Origin: Syngnathus acus
Taxonomy: Eukaryota > Chordata > Actinopteri > Syngnathiformes > Syngnathidae
Direction: 5' to 3'
Assembly (NCBI RefSeq): GCF_901709675.1
Contig: NC_051106.1
Span: 9,374,001 to 9,438,000, forward strand
Length of the DNA: 64,000 nucleotides
Positions 37,417 through 49,276 of the stretch are shown piece after piece; the stretch's first letter is position 1; each line of letters begins with the position of its first letter. Made by a program: the position numbers and the translations under genes. A model generated the notes under the pieces. It made no database searches. It was not told where the DNA came from and saw nothing but the letters and a program-made list of their open reading frames with translations.

Positions 37417-39419
37417 ATTTATATCGTCTTTACATAAAAGTTATCTAATCAACTGAATAACAATTGATATAATGTTCTTACAAATGACATGGCCCAATTC
37501 ACTTGATCATCTTGGGGTAACAATATGTAGATCAATTAAATGAAATATTTATTGGCAGTTTCTATTTGCGTAATGCAGAAGATTTTCCACAATAATGTAC
37601 ATACCAGAAGATAAGAAGTATCCTCGCTACTTGTACTTCTTCTTCTTCCCTGTGGCACCACGCTGCCCATCACGGGTCAGTCCGTGTACCGTTGCAGACT
37701 TGTGGCTTTGGGGTCGAAACTGGTGATTGTCGATAGAAATATCGTTAAGTGGGTGGTGTGCTGCAATATTTTCCGCTGGATTTTTGTTTCAGCCCACGCA
37801 GTGAGTCTATTGTTCACACTTATCTAAAGTTACTAGAGGCTAGTTGCTAACTTTGTTTGACATTTTGGAGTTGGTTGACACCATGCAGTTGGTCTCTAAT
37901 TGCATTATTCTACATTCTGTCAGAATGTTTCAGAAATGGAGTTCAGACTTCCACCAACTTCTATCTACATCCTATACAATGACTTGATGGCTAAAGATTA
38001 AGTGTGCAAGTTTTGGTGCAAAAAGGTTTCTTTTAAATAGTTTACAAGGTATACCAACTTTTTAAATGAAACAGTATTAGTAATCACCAAAATACTATCA
38101 TGCTAAATAAAGTATTGAGAAGCAATTTAACCCAAATATTTTTAATGCTAACACTGTATTTGTTATTGTTGTTCATTAATTTTAGATTGCCATTTTTAAA
38201 GTTTGCCACATCGTCCAAATACCATTATTTTAAATCCTGGACAAGAAAAAAACAGGTTTACTCGAATCCAGTTCTTTAATTAAAATAATTTAAAAGCCCA
38301 GTAAGCCGTCTCATTGCAGGTCCAGAATGCTAATTCCTCAATCCTGTAAATTCCTGATAAAACTTTGAGAGCGCACAGAAACGGAAGAGTTCGCATTGCA
38401 GCAACTGGTGATACTGCATGGTCATTGAGATAAATAGCTTGTGGTGTTCTAATAAGGCTGACCTGCCATTGTACAATGGGTCACAGTGACCTATATTTCA
38501 CAAATGAGGTTTTGGAATCATCAAAAAGAGAATGATCTCATCTTTCCACTGATACATCAACCATTATGCTTTGCTATCGTGGAGTTAGCCGGGCTTCTGC
38601 AGCGCACATTTGTAATCGTGACACATTATGAACAGCAATAGACCAATCAGAGGGCAGTATTTGCAAAACAATTGTTACTATGCTAGTTTATGGTGATTAT
38701 ATTTATGCAGATCATTTTTTAGAACGCTTGGCAGTGTTTGTTTCACGACACTTTAGAGGAAATGAAATTGGTTTGAAGCTTGACCTACCCAAGCAATATT
38801 GCCCCGCATCTCGAAAGCTACCTGAGCAAGTTCAGACTCATTTTGCTTCGGCGCCTCACAAATTTGTTAAGCACTGTAATTGCAAGTTGCCTCTTCTTGA
38901 CACTGTATGTCAAAAGGTTAAATGGTGATTACGTCTGCCATAAAGAGCTTTTTCTCTGTGGTGTTTAGATCACAGCGCAGGTGAGTGCTTCTTTCCTGGT
39001 TTCCTGGTCGAGGTCCTCGCAACGGCACTATTCAATTGCGAGGGCACTAATGTATTCATCCAATGAATGCGTATGTATGTGTGTGTGTGTGTTTGTCAAT
39101 GTGTGCCGTTCTTTCATGTCACATTTGTCATTCCACACTCTTTAACACACGGCCAAGTACACACACATATGTATACACCCCCCGCCCCCACACACACACA
39201 CATGGAAGCAAATGATGATATGAGGTTAAAGCTTGTTATTCCTCCTCTGTCTTCCTCCCAATGCAGCAGCAATGCAGTTTCTCTTCCCTGAAGATTCGAC
39301 TCTTCCCGCGCGCGCTCCCTTTTCTCCCAGCAGTTCGTCTCCCTCAATCCCAGTGAACAACAAGTCTTCACCTTCTCCCACGCTATTATCTCGAGTCCTA
39401 CACTGCACTTTTTCCTCCC

Positions 39420-39497
39420 CCTTCCCTTCCCTTCCCTTCCCTTCCCTTCCCTTCCCTTCCCTTCCCTTCCCTTCCCTTCCCTTCCCTTCCCTTCCCT
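39420..39497. repeat. (CTTCC)n pentanucleotide repeat
   Basis: About fifteen uninterrupted CTTCC copies make a pure pyrimidine strand of nearly 80 bp with triplex (H-DNA) potential. Long open frames here, on both strands, are repeat artefacts. Confidence 0.97.
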
Positions 39498-40555
39498 GCC
39501 CTGCTCTCTGCTGCAACTTGCTTTTTACTCTGCAACATCCACATCTCCAAACTCGGTAACATCTCTTTCCCTCCGTCCCCCCCGCAACCATCTCGTCCTT
39601 CATTTTCCGTACACTCTCGAAACAACACCGAGCGGTAGACGTACATGAACTGTGCCAAGTTACAGTAAAAAGCCTTGACAAAATCCAATTCAAGCCAATA
39701 AGATTCAGGACTATTTTGATTGACAGAGCACTTGTGCCTTAACACAAATGACTGTGAACCCTGAGTTTGATGAAAGAATGAGATTCAGTAAAGAAAAGAA
39801 AGTACCGTGTACTGAGATGGTGTACCTAATGAAGAGTCCAAGGAGTATACGATAATTAATGAAATTTGTCACGAGTGGACATTGCTCCACTTTTGTTTAT
39901 TGGTTTAACAATGAATTAATCATGCTGAATTGGCATTAACATAGCCAAATAAGAAGTGGAATTTACTAATACAGTATCGGATGCCCTAAGGGTGTCTGTG
40001 TGTCCCAACCCACCAGAGTAGTTATCATGTCTTCCTCAATAGCCTGGCAGCATTGTTGCAAATAGCTGTTTGTTTTCGAAAGAAAGGGAAAAAACAGTGG
40101 TATGCCATTTTATTTTGTCATGAGGAAGATTGAAATAATTTCCCCTCTCTTCTTATTGGCCATCTTCTTCTCTTACCCCGTTTTATTGTGACTGATCAGT
40201 TCTCAAATCAAAACACACACGCAGAGGTCAGCGATGTGACATCATGCAAGGCGTCAATTTCAACTTGCACGCTTTTGCACACAACTGTATTTTCTTCCCG
40301 AAAATTCCAAATTCTATGAGCCTTGTTTGAGGTTCCGTGTTTGTAAACGGCGCATCCCCAGACGACAACTGCATCGTTTTCCTACTATTTCACCTTGCGT
40401 ATTCTTTATTCAACCCCTAAGAATGATAAAGAAAGCTTGACTTATACGCCTGCATCTCTTTTATATACGGCATAAAAATAATACCAGTATGCGGGAGTCG
40501 CTTTAAGGACACACCAAAACGTGTCTCGGGATTAAATGCACTGCACATATTTCGC

Positions 40556-40747
40556 GTGAGGCCGCCTGCCCGCCCCCCCATCATCTCTCGTCTGCCGCTC
40601 TCGCCTTCCCTCGCTCCCTCCCTCCCTCCCTCCCTCGCTCCCTCCCTCCATCGCATCCCAGGGCCCGTGGGAAGAGCAGACTCTGGGAGCAGACAGTCTG
40701 CAGCCCTAAATATATGTATAAGAGGGAGAAGGGGAAGGGAGGGCACA
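40556..40747 (+). promoter_or_regulatory. Inferred myt1l core promoter region
   Basis: The segment has a CpG-containing pyrimidine tract with five CCC blocks in 40616-40634 (minus-strand G-quadruplex potential). CTAAATATATGTATAAGAGG follows, with the TATA-like TATAAGAG at 40717-40724. A start near 40748 would suit that box. The downstream donor at 41208 and the same-strand position beyond EIPR1 support promoter function. No transcript data were available. Confidence 0.45.
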
Positions 40748-41207
40748 TTAGCAGGCAGAGGAGCAAGGGAGAGCGAATGAAGGGATGGAAGGAAGGAGGG
40801 AGGGAGGGAGGGAGCATATACTGAGTGGTGGAGGACATACATTGCACAGTGTACAGAGAGAGCTACAGAACAAGGAGGGGAGAGGAAAGCAAAGCAAAGA
40901 GGGAGCATTTGGGGTTTCAACTCACATCCCTCCTCCTCCTCCTCCGAGAAAACACATGCTCACACACACTCCGACTCTCTCTCTCCCTGACACACACACA
41001 TATGCATAGACACACACACACACACACAGGCAGAATTGCTTTAGGGTATACCAGTCGGCTTTGGCAATCCTCCCCTTTGTTGTTTCAGCTATTGGTTAGT
41101 CTCGGCGGCAGCGTGGCGTGCGCCTCTATCGTTGGGGAGGGTGTTTTGTGTTTGTGGAGTCTACCGGGCAGTGTATGGAAAGGATGCAGCTAACGGGAGC
41201 CGGCCGG
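40748..41207 (+). other. myt1l: Inferred first noncoding exon of myt1l (5' end approximate)
   Basis: The sequence ends in CCGGCCGG followed by a perfect GTAAGT donor at 41208. Its 5' edge is only a guess from the TATA-like box. It includes a G-quadruplex-capable run (40798-40812), CA/CT-rich stretches and a CpG-richer end (41100-41207). An ATG at 41175 opens a frame that runs in phase to the exon edge. Joined to 41564 it would stop after five further codons, giving a 16-residue upstream ORF. The gene name rests on vertebrate synteny (EIPR1 then MYT1L, same strand), not on coding sequence. Confidence 0.4.
40798..40812 (+). promoter_or_regulatory. G-quadruplex motif in inferred 5' leader
   Basis: Four GGG tracts separated by single A loops, on the strand that would be transcribed. 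Confidence 0.7.
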
Positions 41208-41363
41208 GTAAGTCCGTTCCTTCCTTGCCTGTCTTTCTTCATGCTTGCTACTCTCCATCGCCTGTGAGCTCCACCAAGCTCTCATCTCTTGCTTCCTCAG
41301 CCTCTTTCTCAGTCTGCTTGACACCGTCTCCTCCCAACTGTGCTCTCCCCATCCCCGCTTCCT

Positions 41364-41366
<3 letters not shown>

Positions 41367-41394
<28 letters not shown>
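41367..41394. repeat. (CT)14 microsatellite
   Basis: A pure CT run inside the inferred first leader intron (41208-41563). Confidence 0.95.
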
Positions 41395-41398
<4 letters not shown>

Positions 41399-41563
41399 CT
41401 CCCCCCCGCTCCCTCTCTCCAGGCTGTGCCTCATTGGTGTGTCCTGATTCCCTTTTTCCATTAGGCTCCGGGCCCATTGGTCGCCCGCCTCCCAACCATT
41501 ATCTCCGCTCGTCCAGCCCTCTGTCATCCTGTCTCCCTCCGCTCTGCCTTCTCCCATTCCCAG

Positions 41564-41731
41564 TCATCTCCGAAGTCGTAAAATAAAATGAGTTTGCGTG
41601 CAATGCGGGAGCAGAAGTTTGCACGGAGCGCATTAAATGAATCGGGGGAGAAGTAAAGGGAAGGCTGTCAGAAAGAAAGAAAGACAAGGAAGCACATTTT
41701 GGAGAAAAGTTGAACCAGAAGACTGCAGCTG
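41564..41731 (+). other. myt1l: Inferred second noncoding exon of myt1l
   Basis: An excellent acceptor (a long pyrimidine tract ending TTCTCCCATTCCCAG at 41563) opens a 168-bp segment of purine-rich, non-repetitive sequence. It closes at CTG followed by GTAGGT (41732), with GTAACT at 41736 as an alternative. There is no long frame, but a 22-codon upstream ORF lies inside (listed separately). The splice signals are seen directly. Assignment to myt1l is inference from gene order. Confidence 0.4.
41588..41656 (+). CDS. Candidate upstream ORF in inferred myt1l leader
   Basis: ATG at 41588 reads 22 codons to TAA at 41654-41656. The peptide begins MSLRAM and ends NESGEK. It sits wholly inside the inferred leader exon. 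An upstream ORF of this kind would lower translation of the main frame. Whether it is translated is unknown, and chance occurrence is quite possible. Confidence 0.25.
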   Translation: MSLRAMREQKFARSALNESGEK

Positions 41732-44149
41732 GTAGGTAACTTGCACTTCTCATAAAGATAAGCAATATTTACATTTTGGACAGAAAGCAACACATGGCTG
41801 GCCAATTGTTGTGTGTGGATAGTTGATCTTTCTCGCATGTTGACTTGAAAATGATCTGAATAATGCAATCCACATTTAAAAGTTTGTTTTCAAAGTTTTT
41901 TTTTGTTAAGTGAATAACTCCATGCAAATGCTCTGCGTTTGGGATGTTCTTTACAAACGACATTTTGCAGAATTAGTGTTGTTTTGGCGCTTTGATCTTT
42001 TTTAAAGGGGTTGCTTTAGTTGTCATCTGAGAGGATGCAAGGGTATTGTTGGATTTGTTTTGGACGGAGCTGTGAGTGCCTGCAAATATAACTCAAGACA
42101 TATAAAAAAAAGAGGATAAACAAAGAGAGCTGCTTAGATTTTCGCTACCTCACCCTGCAAATTGTTCCAATGCAACATGCATGAACTATGATGAAGAGTT
42201 CTAATTGCGCTTTTAAAACGAGAAGAGTTCATAGAAATGATATATAAACCTATCAATATTAGCACAATAGTCAACTAATTAATTGGAAGCAAAACAGTAT
42301 GTTTCATCCTCTTTCAAACAAAGAGGATGCTGTGAAATGATGTCCATTTTTCTTTGCACAGTCACCATGTGGGGACAGCTGACTTGGCATAAAGTGAGAG
42401 CATGTTCTTTGGGGTCTTCCTCCTCTGCTAATATCTTTGCTTGTTAAGAAGAGACTGGTGTTGTCGTGCGGCGGCCGGCGAATGTGTCGCACCGCTACGG
42501 TGCCTGATGTGCTTTGCGGCGGGCGGGCGGGTTGGCGGACAGGAAGACAGGCCCCGCTGATTCAATTAGAGAGGGAAATCACGCTACCCTGCTTGTACTG
42601 AGAGCAACGTTACACGGGGACCCCCAGCCAACCACTGCCCCTCAGCCCTCTCTCTCTCTTGCTCTCTTCTGCTCCCTTTCTCGCTGTCTCTCTCTCTCTT
42701 TCCCTCTTTCTCCCTCACTCAACTGTCTGGTCAGAGCTGCAATATATATAACACTTCCCTTAAAGTTCCACTTTGGCCGTTGATATTTGAATCAAACATT
42801 TGTATCCAAACACTGTTTGGTGATGAGAGACAAGTTTAGTAGAAGACAGACAATCAGGTTAAATGAGTGACATTTTTTACTCCAGTCTCTGGATGGCGGA
42901 AAAAGTGAGTCCACTCCCTTCTACTGCAGCCTAATGAATTGCAAAAAGCCCTCGGGGATCTCCTGCATGCAAATAGCAGTGAATGCTCGTGGTTGGTAGT
43001 TTAGATATCTAAAAAAAAAAAGTGTGTTTCAGTCTGTAGATTAACTTTTGTGTTTGAGACATTGAAAATGGACCATTTTGTTCAATATGTCAACTGGACT
43101 TTATTCTGTTTGATTTTTAATGTTATCGTGGTATACTTGTAGACCTCCGTGAATATTTGGCGTCCGATTGGCCTCTAGCTAACCAATCAGCGAAGGCAAC
43201 AAGAAGCTGACAAACGGCAAAGAATAATGCAAGACAAATTCTTGAGAAAGTTGGAGAAGATACCTGGGGAATCAACTTGCTCTTCCAGTCTTCTCAATGA
43301 CGTGGTTAGGCAAGGGCAGAGCGGGGATTGATCCATCTGAGCAGACACAATGTCAATACTGATGTCTGCTCAGTGTGAGATGTGGTTGCTCTCGTGTCCT
43401 TCACTGAAATCTCCCTGCAACGTTTGATATATAGCCGCCATCAATTAAGCCGCCTTCATCATTGAACTCTATCTACTCTTATTCTTACCCCAAAAACAAC
43501 ATTAATTAACAATTGGAATGTATCAAATTTGAACATCAAACAATGACAAAAAAAATTCAAATGTCACACAGCTAAAAGTTTCCTTTAAAATATTCTCTCT
43601 GACGAAAGTCAAACTGTTCTACTTTCTTGACGTGGATTTGACATCACTGAATGGAAATGACAAAAATCAAACATGCTGCCATCTACAAATTCCAAACTAG
43701 CATTGCTTGGCCTTTTTTGCGGTACAGTATTTGCTGTCTCAAAACAATTTTCAATTCATTGGAGAAACAAAAAACGCGAATTGGGAATAAACTAAACTTG
43801 TGACATCATCACTGGGAGTTGTGTGCTGTTTATGTTATAAGCCGACTAATTTGCTTCGACCCCATTTACGATGGCGAGTGTTCACCAACAACGTTGAGCA
43901 AAGTACGGAACATGTAACATCCAAACACACGTGTCGTTAACAAGCAAAAAAATAAATTAACATGTTTCCAGATGAAGCGGACTGTCTTGTCGTCTCGGCT
44001 CTGCCTTCGTGTTTAAGCGTCACCCGTTTTGTCGCTTTACCTTGAATGTTTGGTTGAATTGCAAAACGCCTCTGTTCTGGTGAATGCGCATTTCTACAGG
44101 GAAGAGACAAAAGGGGTGGTATCGGGACCGATCCTAAATATTTAATGCA

Positions 44150-44480
44150 GGGATTATCATCGCATCTGCCTGTTATTTGCGTCTAACGTCCGTAGCCAGA
44201 CAGGAATTTTGATGTGGGTATCCCTCTTGAGATAGCACGGGAGTCCACCATGCACACGCACGGCCGTGACTCTCCTCGGGGAAAACATGATCTATCTCCT
44301 GGCGGGCAGGCCAATTAAAAACCAATCAGGCTGCATGAAGTGCGCTGGTAATGGGAAAGCCACAGTGGTGGAAGTGGGCCTGATAAATGGACACTTTCAC
44401 CTTGTGGCATAACAGCCTCCCACCAGCATCCATCACCCTCAGGGACAAGGCTCTCCTACATGCCACTCGCTGCCACTGTG
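44150..44480. promoter_or_regulatory. Candidate conserved non-coding element
   Basis: Repeat-free sequence with CCAATTAAAAACCAATCAGG (CCAAT-like and homeodomain-like cores), CTAAATATTTAATGCAGGGA and GATAAATGG motifs, and retained CpGs. It looks like an enhancer, with no comparative support available. Confidence 0.3.
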
Positions 44481-44868
44481 CAATATACTGTACGTACACT
44501 CGCTGACCACAACATCAGGGACAACTGCAAGATCCAATGCAAAAAGTCTTTCATGACAAGAAAATTCCTTTGGCAATATGTATGTTGTTGTGGTTTTACA
44601 TCATATTGATTGTTTTGATAATGGCAAATTCATTTTACTTTTTAATAATAAGAGCCGCGGACAATGTTATTCAATACAGCTGTACATTAAGTGTACTGCA
44701 AACTGAAAAAAATGTTTAAGGAACAAAAGTGAAAAAATATATATTGTGATGGTGATCTGTGCTTAGTATTGTGGCAAGTAACAGTTTCGATTAGCGGCTC
44801 AGTAGATGGCAATGAACTTCCAGGGAAACATAAGCGCTTGTCATTACAATGGAGAAGTCAAACATTTA

Positions 44869-45038
44869 CCGTAATTTTCGGACTATAAGTCGCACCGGAG
44901 TATAAGTCGCACCAGCCATAAAATGCCCAAAAAAGTGAAAAAAACCCATATATATGTATATAAGTCGCTCCTGAGTATAAGTCGCCCCCCCACCCAAACT
45001 ATGAAAAAAAAACGCGACTTATAGTCCGAAAATTACGG
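44869..45038. mobile_element. 170-bp MITE with 25-bp terminal inverted repeats, copy 2
   Basis: Same orientation and length as the copy at 15819-15988, flanked by TA on both sides. By direct comparison the two differ only at two A/C positions in each of two A-rich runs (166 of 170 identical), so both inserted recently or were homogenised. Confidence 0.93.
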
Positions 45039-46342
45039 TATAGAAGAATATTTTATGATTTTTTTTTTAGTAACGAAAAGGAACAAATGGCAACCTCAAA
45101 CTGCAGAAAATAATTTCTGCAGTTTTGTCCATCTTGAGATTATTGCAAAGTGTTGTCAACTGAACTGTACCATTTGCATTCTGGGGTGCGGGGAACAAAC
45201 TCCGAGTCACTAAAATAGCAAAACGATAGACTCAATCCCTTGATATGCTTTCTGGATGTGTCGGGTTGTTTGTCGCAAACTCGTCACGTATACTATTTAA
45301 GGCGCCCTTGCTAAATACAAATGAAAACACAGTTGTTGTATCTTTGCCCTCCAGTTCTAAAGTAAGGCCGCTTGAAAAGCAAACTATTAAAGAGTGTGTG
45401 TGAGGGGATTCATTCCATTTCAGAAGCTGCTGTGACCTACTTCACACAGCCAGGCAGCTGTAAATAAGGATTTTCATAACCTGGTTCAGCCTTTTCCCAT
45501 CAGAAACACAAACGGCGTCTTGAAGATTGTTGTAAAGAGCACCAGAGTCGCCGTTTTGAGTGTCGCTAAGATATCTTCAAAGCGCTGACCTCGGGACTGC
45601 GTGAGTTGTTTTCGGGCCATTACATTTTGCTTTTTATTTATTCATTTATTTATTTTTTTATTTCCGAATGAAAAGAAGCATTGCGATTCAAGTCATGTTC
45701 GTAAAAGAAGTTGCTCAATCAGGTGGTTCCATTTTTGTGGCACTGTGTTCTGTTGTTCTCCTTTCAATTGAATACGCTAAGATATTCTAGCAAGCCCAAC
45801 CTGAATGTAAACAAATAAAAGATGAATAGCATCATACTATTATCCCCCAACTGACCCTTATGTCTGCCTACATCTCAGCTCAGCTAGTCAAGCGAACATG
45901 GACTGATAATGGCAAATGATTACTAAACAGGCATCCATTATTCACGAGAGGTCACAATCTCCTTATTTATGCTTGCTCCATAAATCTGATTTGTCACTTT
46001 TGATCTCTCTCTCCATCATATCTGCAATATTGGGTGAATATTACGATGTTTGATGGGTAATTGACGATGGCATGCGACAGCGGTCAAGACGAATGTACGC
46101 TCGATGGGAGCAGTCGGGGAGGGGGGGGGTTGTGCCGAAGGTGAGTCGGGCGAGACGAGAGATAAGTGGGGATCCAGTCACCGGTAAGAGAAGGAAAATA
46201 CAAATGATTATGAGCGCCCATGTCCAACAGGGGGCTTGAACATCAATGTTCTCCATCCATTCTCAGCTAAGAAACAGACAGCCGTTAGATTTATAATTAT
46301 TTATCGAACTTTGGGATGGCCATAAATTGTGTAGGTATCTAT

Positions 46343-46408
46343 TTAGCCTCATTCAGTGCCATTTATAGACGTCAAAGATATTAAGTGGGTTGGCAGTGAA
46401 TAAGTTAA
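46343..46408. mobile_element. Short inverted-repeat element, worn relative of 22592-22703
   Basis: It starts TTAGCCTCATTCAGTGCC, contains ATAGACGTCAAAG and ends GGCAGTGAATAAGTTAA. Termini and the GACGTCA core match the earlier element, but the internal part is shorter and only one TTAA remains. Confidence 0.6.
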
Positions 46409-46745
46409 TGTGATATAATCATGTTTGCATATAAATTTGAGTGGGGACAGCGAGGCATGGGAAGGAATAGAATCCCAAAACGTGGATCGACTAAAGAGGA
46501 CATTGGAGTGCGCTGTATTTATTTCAGTCACCACTCCGAGTGCTTATTGTGATAGACAATGGAATAAATGATTCTTATGATCACATTGTTATTGTCACAG
46601 ACAATGAAACAGACGATTTGAATTACCGTATTATCCTCTCGGTCTTTCTGGGCTGTCGTGACGTTTTCTGTGCAAACATAAAGCTCGTGTGAATAAATGA
46701 AAATTGAAATAAAAGTAGTGGTTTGGTCAAGCATGAGCCTGTAAG

Positions 46746-46771
46746 GGTGTGTGTGTGTGTGTGTGTGTGTG
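46746..46771. repeat. (GT)n microsatellite
   Basis: About thirteen GT units. A (CA) tract of nine units lies nearby at 46942-46960. Confidence 0.93.
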
Positions 46772-47924
46772 ACAGCGCTGGGAGGAGGCAGCCAGGCAGA
46801 CATGATGTGCTCTGAGCCGCAGCGTCTCTGTGAGGGTGGCCTGACCTCTGCCTTCAGCTCCGCTTCACAGGACAGCAGCAAATGAGAGGTGTCATTGCAT
46901 GACAGCAGCACAGTCCCTCTTAAGGACTGACGGCTCTTGCAACACACACACACACACACATGCGCCAGCGTGGAATCCAACGTGCAAATGGGCCGCCACA
47001 TATGTACACAAGCATGCAAGACGAGGGGAACGCTCGCCGCGATTGGCGCCGAGTCAGGGATACGATCGATGCAGAAATATTGACAGATATACTTTGCTTG
47101 AAGCTACTCTAGATGTGTATTTTGTCATCAAGTTTTGCTTGTCGCACATGGATTGAAGGCAGAGGGCATCCATCTTACGTTGCCATTGTCACTGAGAACT
47201 TCTGGGGGGGGGTTTCTGAAAAAAAAAGTGCGAATTTGTCTTGAGAGGCTTCAATGACAGCTCTGCGTGACATTTATTGTGGTTATCAAAAGTGCGGTAC
47301 CTGATACATGTTTACTATGGTCGTACGGCAATAAATTGGATTACATCACAGGTAGCGTTTGAAATCGAAATAGAAGCAACTCTCCCATGTATGATGCATT
47401 GCAATTTGGTTTCCAGTGAAAATGAGCATTATTATCTTCTAAAGGCAACCCTTTTTTTTTATTTTATACAAATCTTATTCATCTGTACATAATGTCATGG
47501 CGAGTACGTCTCTCAAAGTAGAGCACAGCCACCTGCCACCTGGAGACCTCCTCCGACAAAACCACTGACAAGGCAACTTTGAGCCTTCATGTTCAGTCCC
47601 TCCAAGACACAAACACTTAAACACAGGCGCATGCACGCATGCACGATTATCCTCATGTACCCTCTCCTTGCTTGTCCTCCCTTTGCTCCCTCTGTCAAGC
47701 TCCTTTATCTCAGCCTGACTGTCTCCCAGAATCCTGTGCATCTCTCTATTTTTTTTTCTCTCCAGCTCCCGACCCCCCCTTAGCCATTTTGCTCTTCTGC
47801 TGCCGCCATGCATCTTTATCGTTATATTATTTTCCGTAGCAGGATTTCCTCTGTCCTGCTAGATGATTAGCTCAAATGTCTGTTAGTGGTGGGTGGCGGT
47901 GGAAGTGTTCCCATCGTTTCTCGC

Positions 47925-48060
47925 AGTTAACGAGGGGGGCCGGATGGCATATTTACCGATATCAGGACGGGTCGCTATTGCTCCTCATATCCGGGATCAT
48001 CAATTGCACCCCGCTTTCCCGTGCATAATGAATCAGACCCACCAGACAAGCATGTGGTGA
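47925..48060. promoter_or_regulatory. Candidate conserved non-coding element
   Basis: CpG-retaining, repeat-free sequence with CCGATATCAGGACGGGTCGC, GATCATCAATTGCACC and GCATAATGAATCAGACCC. Judged by texture only. Confidence 0.22.
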
Positions 48061-49254
48061 TTTTCTGCAAAACATAGAAGGAATTGAAGCAGTGCTCAGA
48101 AGAGGATTCGCACCCCTTTTTTATTGCCGAAATGTATTCAGGTCATTGCCAGGGCCTCGTTGAACACAACTTTTTGTTTTTCTTGTGCTGAGCTCCGGTG
48201 TTAGAACCTGTGTACCCAAGTCCTGAATTAAACGCACTCCACATTTGAGCGGTTTAGTCTCAGCCCCGGCCGCCCCTCGCTTCCCCGACCAACCTGCTCA
48301 TGTAAGTGACCTAATTTTCCTGCTCGGCCCAGCATTTTCTGCTATGAGCTGTTCCAAAATAGAACGGCTACAGCAAAGCATGGCTTTTCTCATTTCCATC
48401 TTGCATAACAGGAACCAAACACCCCCTCCTCTCTCTCTCTGTCTCTCTCTCTCTCTCCCCCTCCCCTCTACCCATAGCCCAACCTTAGCTCAGAAGCAAA
48501 ATGGCACATCCTCTCACAGGCTTAATATCTACCCCTTCCCTCACAGAGGAAGTTGTTGAATTTAATGAATTCATTTTCTTTCCACATCTCATCTTTATAG
48601 TACCTCTTTTACAATGTATGCAGCGCTAGTTTAGTAAAATACTAAATCTGCCTTTCTCACAAGCATTACATTTTACAAATCTTGTAAGCCATTCCCAGTA
48701 AGATGATGAAAAAAAATGAATTCGAAATGCCCTGTCACAATGTTTACTTAGCTGACACAACCATTTCTATCCCAGTACACCAACGTTACTGTTCCAAATC
48801 ATACACGAGTTAAGTCAACTTGACGTGACATCACAAGAACTGGACCAGATACATTAGCCAGGACACAAGGACCAGATCCAGATGAATATTTTTCTTAACA
48901 CAACTTCTGCTATAACAGACATAGACACTAACAATAAAACCACAATAAGAGTTAAAGTCCGTACTGTACGTACTTTCTGTTGTTGCGTTGGCTGTAGATG
49001 GAGATAATAAGAAGTAGAGGGTTGAGAGCATAATCATTATTTTATCCATGGCGGCAGTGCTTCTTAACGTGGTCTGTAGGGCATCTCAACAAAGCTAATG
49101 TAGAGAAATGGAAACAGATGGAAGGCTTGATTATTTGATCTGCAAAGACCTCTTGGTGGGCTTTGTAGTAGCTGGACTAGACTGCTTAGAGGCAAGAGAG
49201 TGGGTTGGATTTATGCGCGTGTGTTAATGTGCAATGGTGTGGGTGGCTGTTGTG

Positions 49255-49276
49255 TGCCTGCCTGCCTGCCTGCCTG
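49255..49276. repeat. (TGCC)n tetranucleotide repeat
   Basis: Five TGCC copies, followed by TGCATGCATGCG, an alternating purine-pyrimidine run. Confidence 0.9.

Larger units (their letters stand above)
7349..40555. other. Intergenic region between EIPR1 and the inferred myt1l promoter (about 33 kb)
   Basis: No open frame here shows a recognisable domain or a convincing exon series. The separately listed repeats, transposon copies and candidate conserved elements account for part of it. The rest (7448-8980, 9331-9960, 10300-11840, 12010-12890, 12990-13720, 14430-15815, 21200-22590, 22710-26420, 26770-30840, 30960-34760, 34800-36600, 37420-39410 and 39500-40550) is ordinary noncoding sequence with mononucleotide runs and short CA/TG tracts. 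If the downstream gene is myt1l, this is the regulatory gene desert that accompanies that locus in vertebrates. Confidence 0.6.

Noticed and set aside
39226-39693. 155-codon minus-strand frame and the 108-codon plus-strand frame
   Set aside because: Produced by the (CTTCC)n repeat (Glu-Gly-Lys or Pro-Ser-Leu iteration).
40417-41586. Several frames of 74-167 codons on both strands around the inferred promoter
   Set aside because: They arise from purine/pyrimidine and CT repeats. None begins in a good context or resembles a known family.
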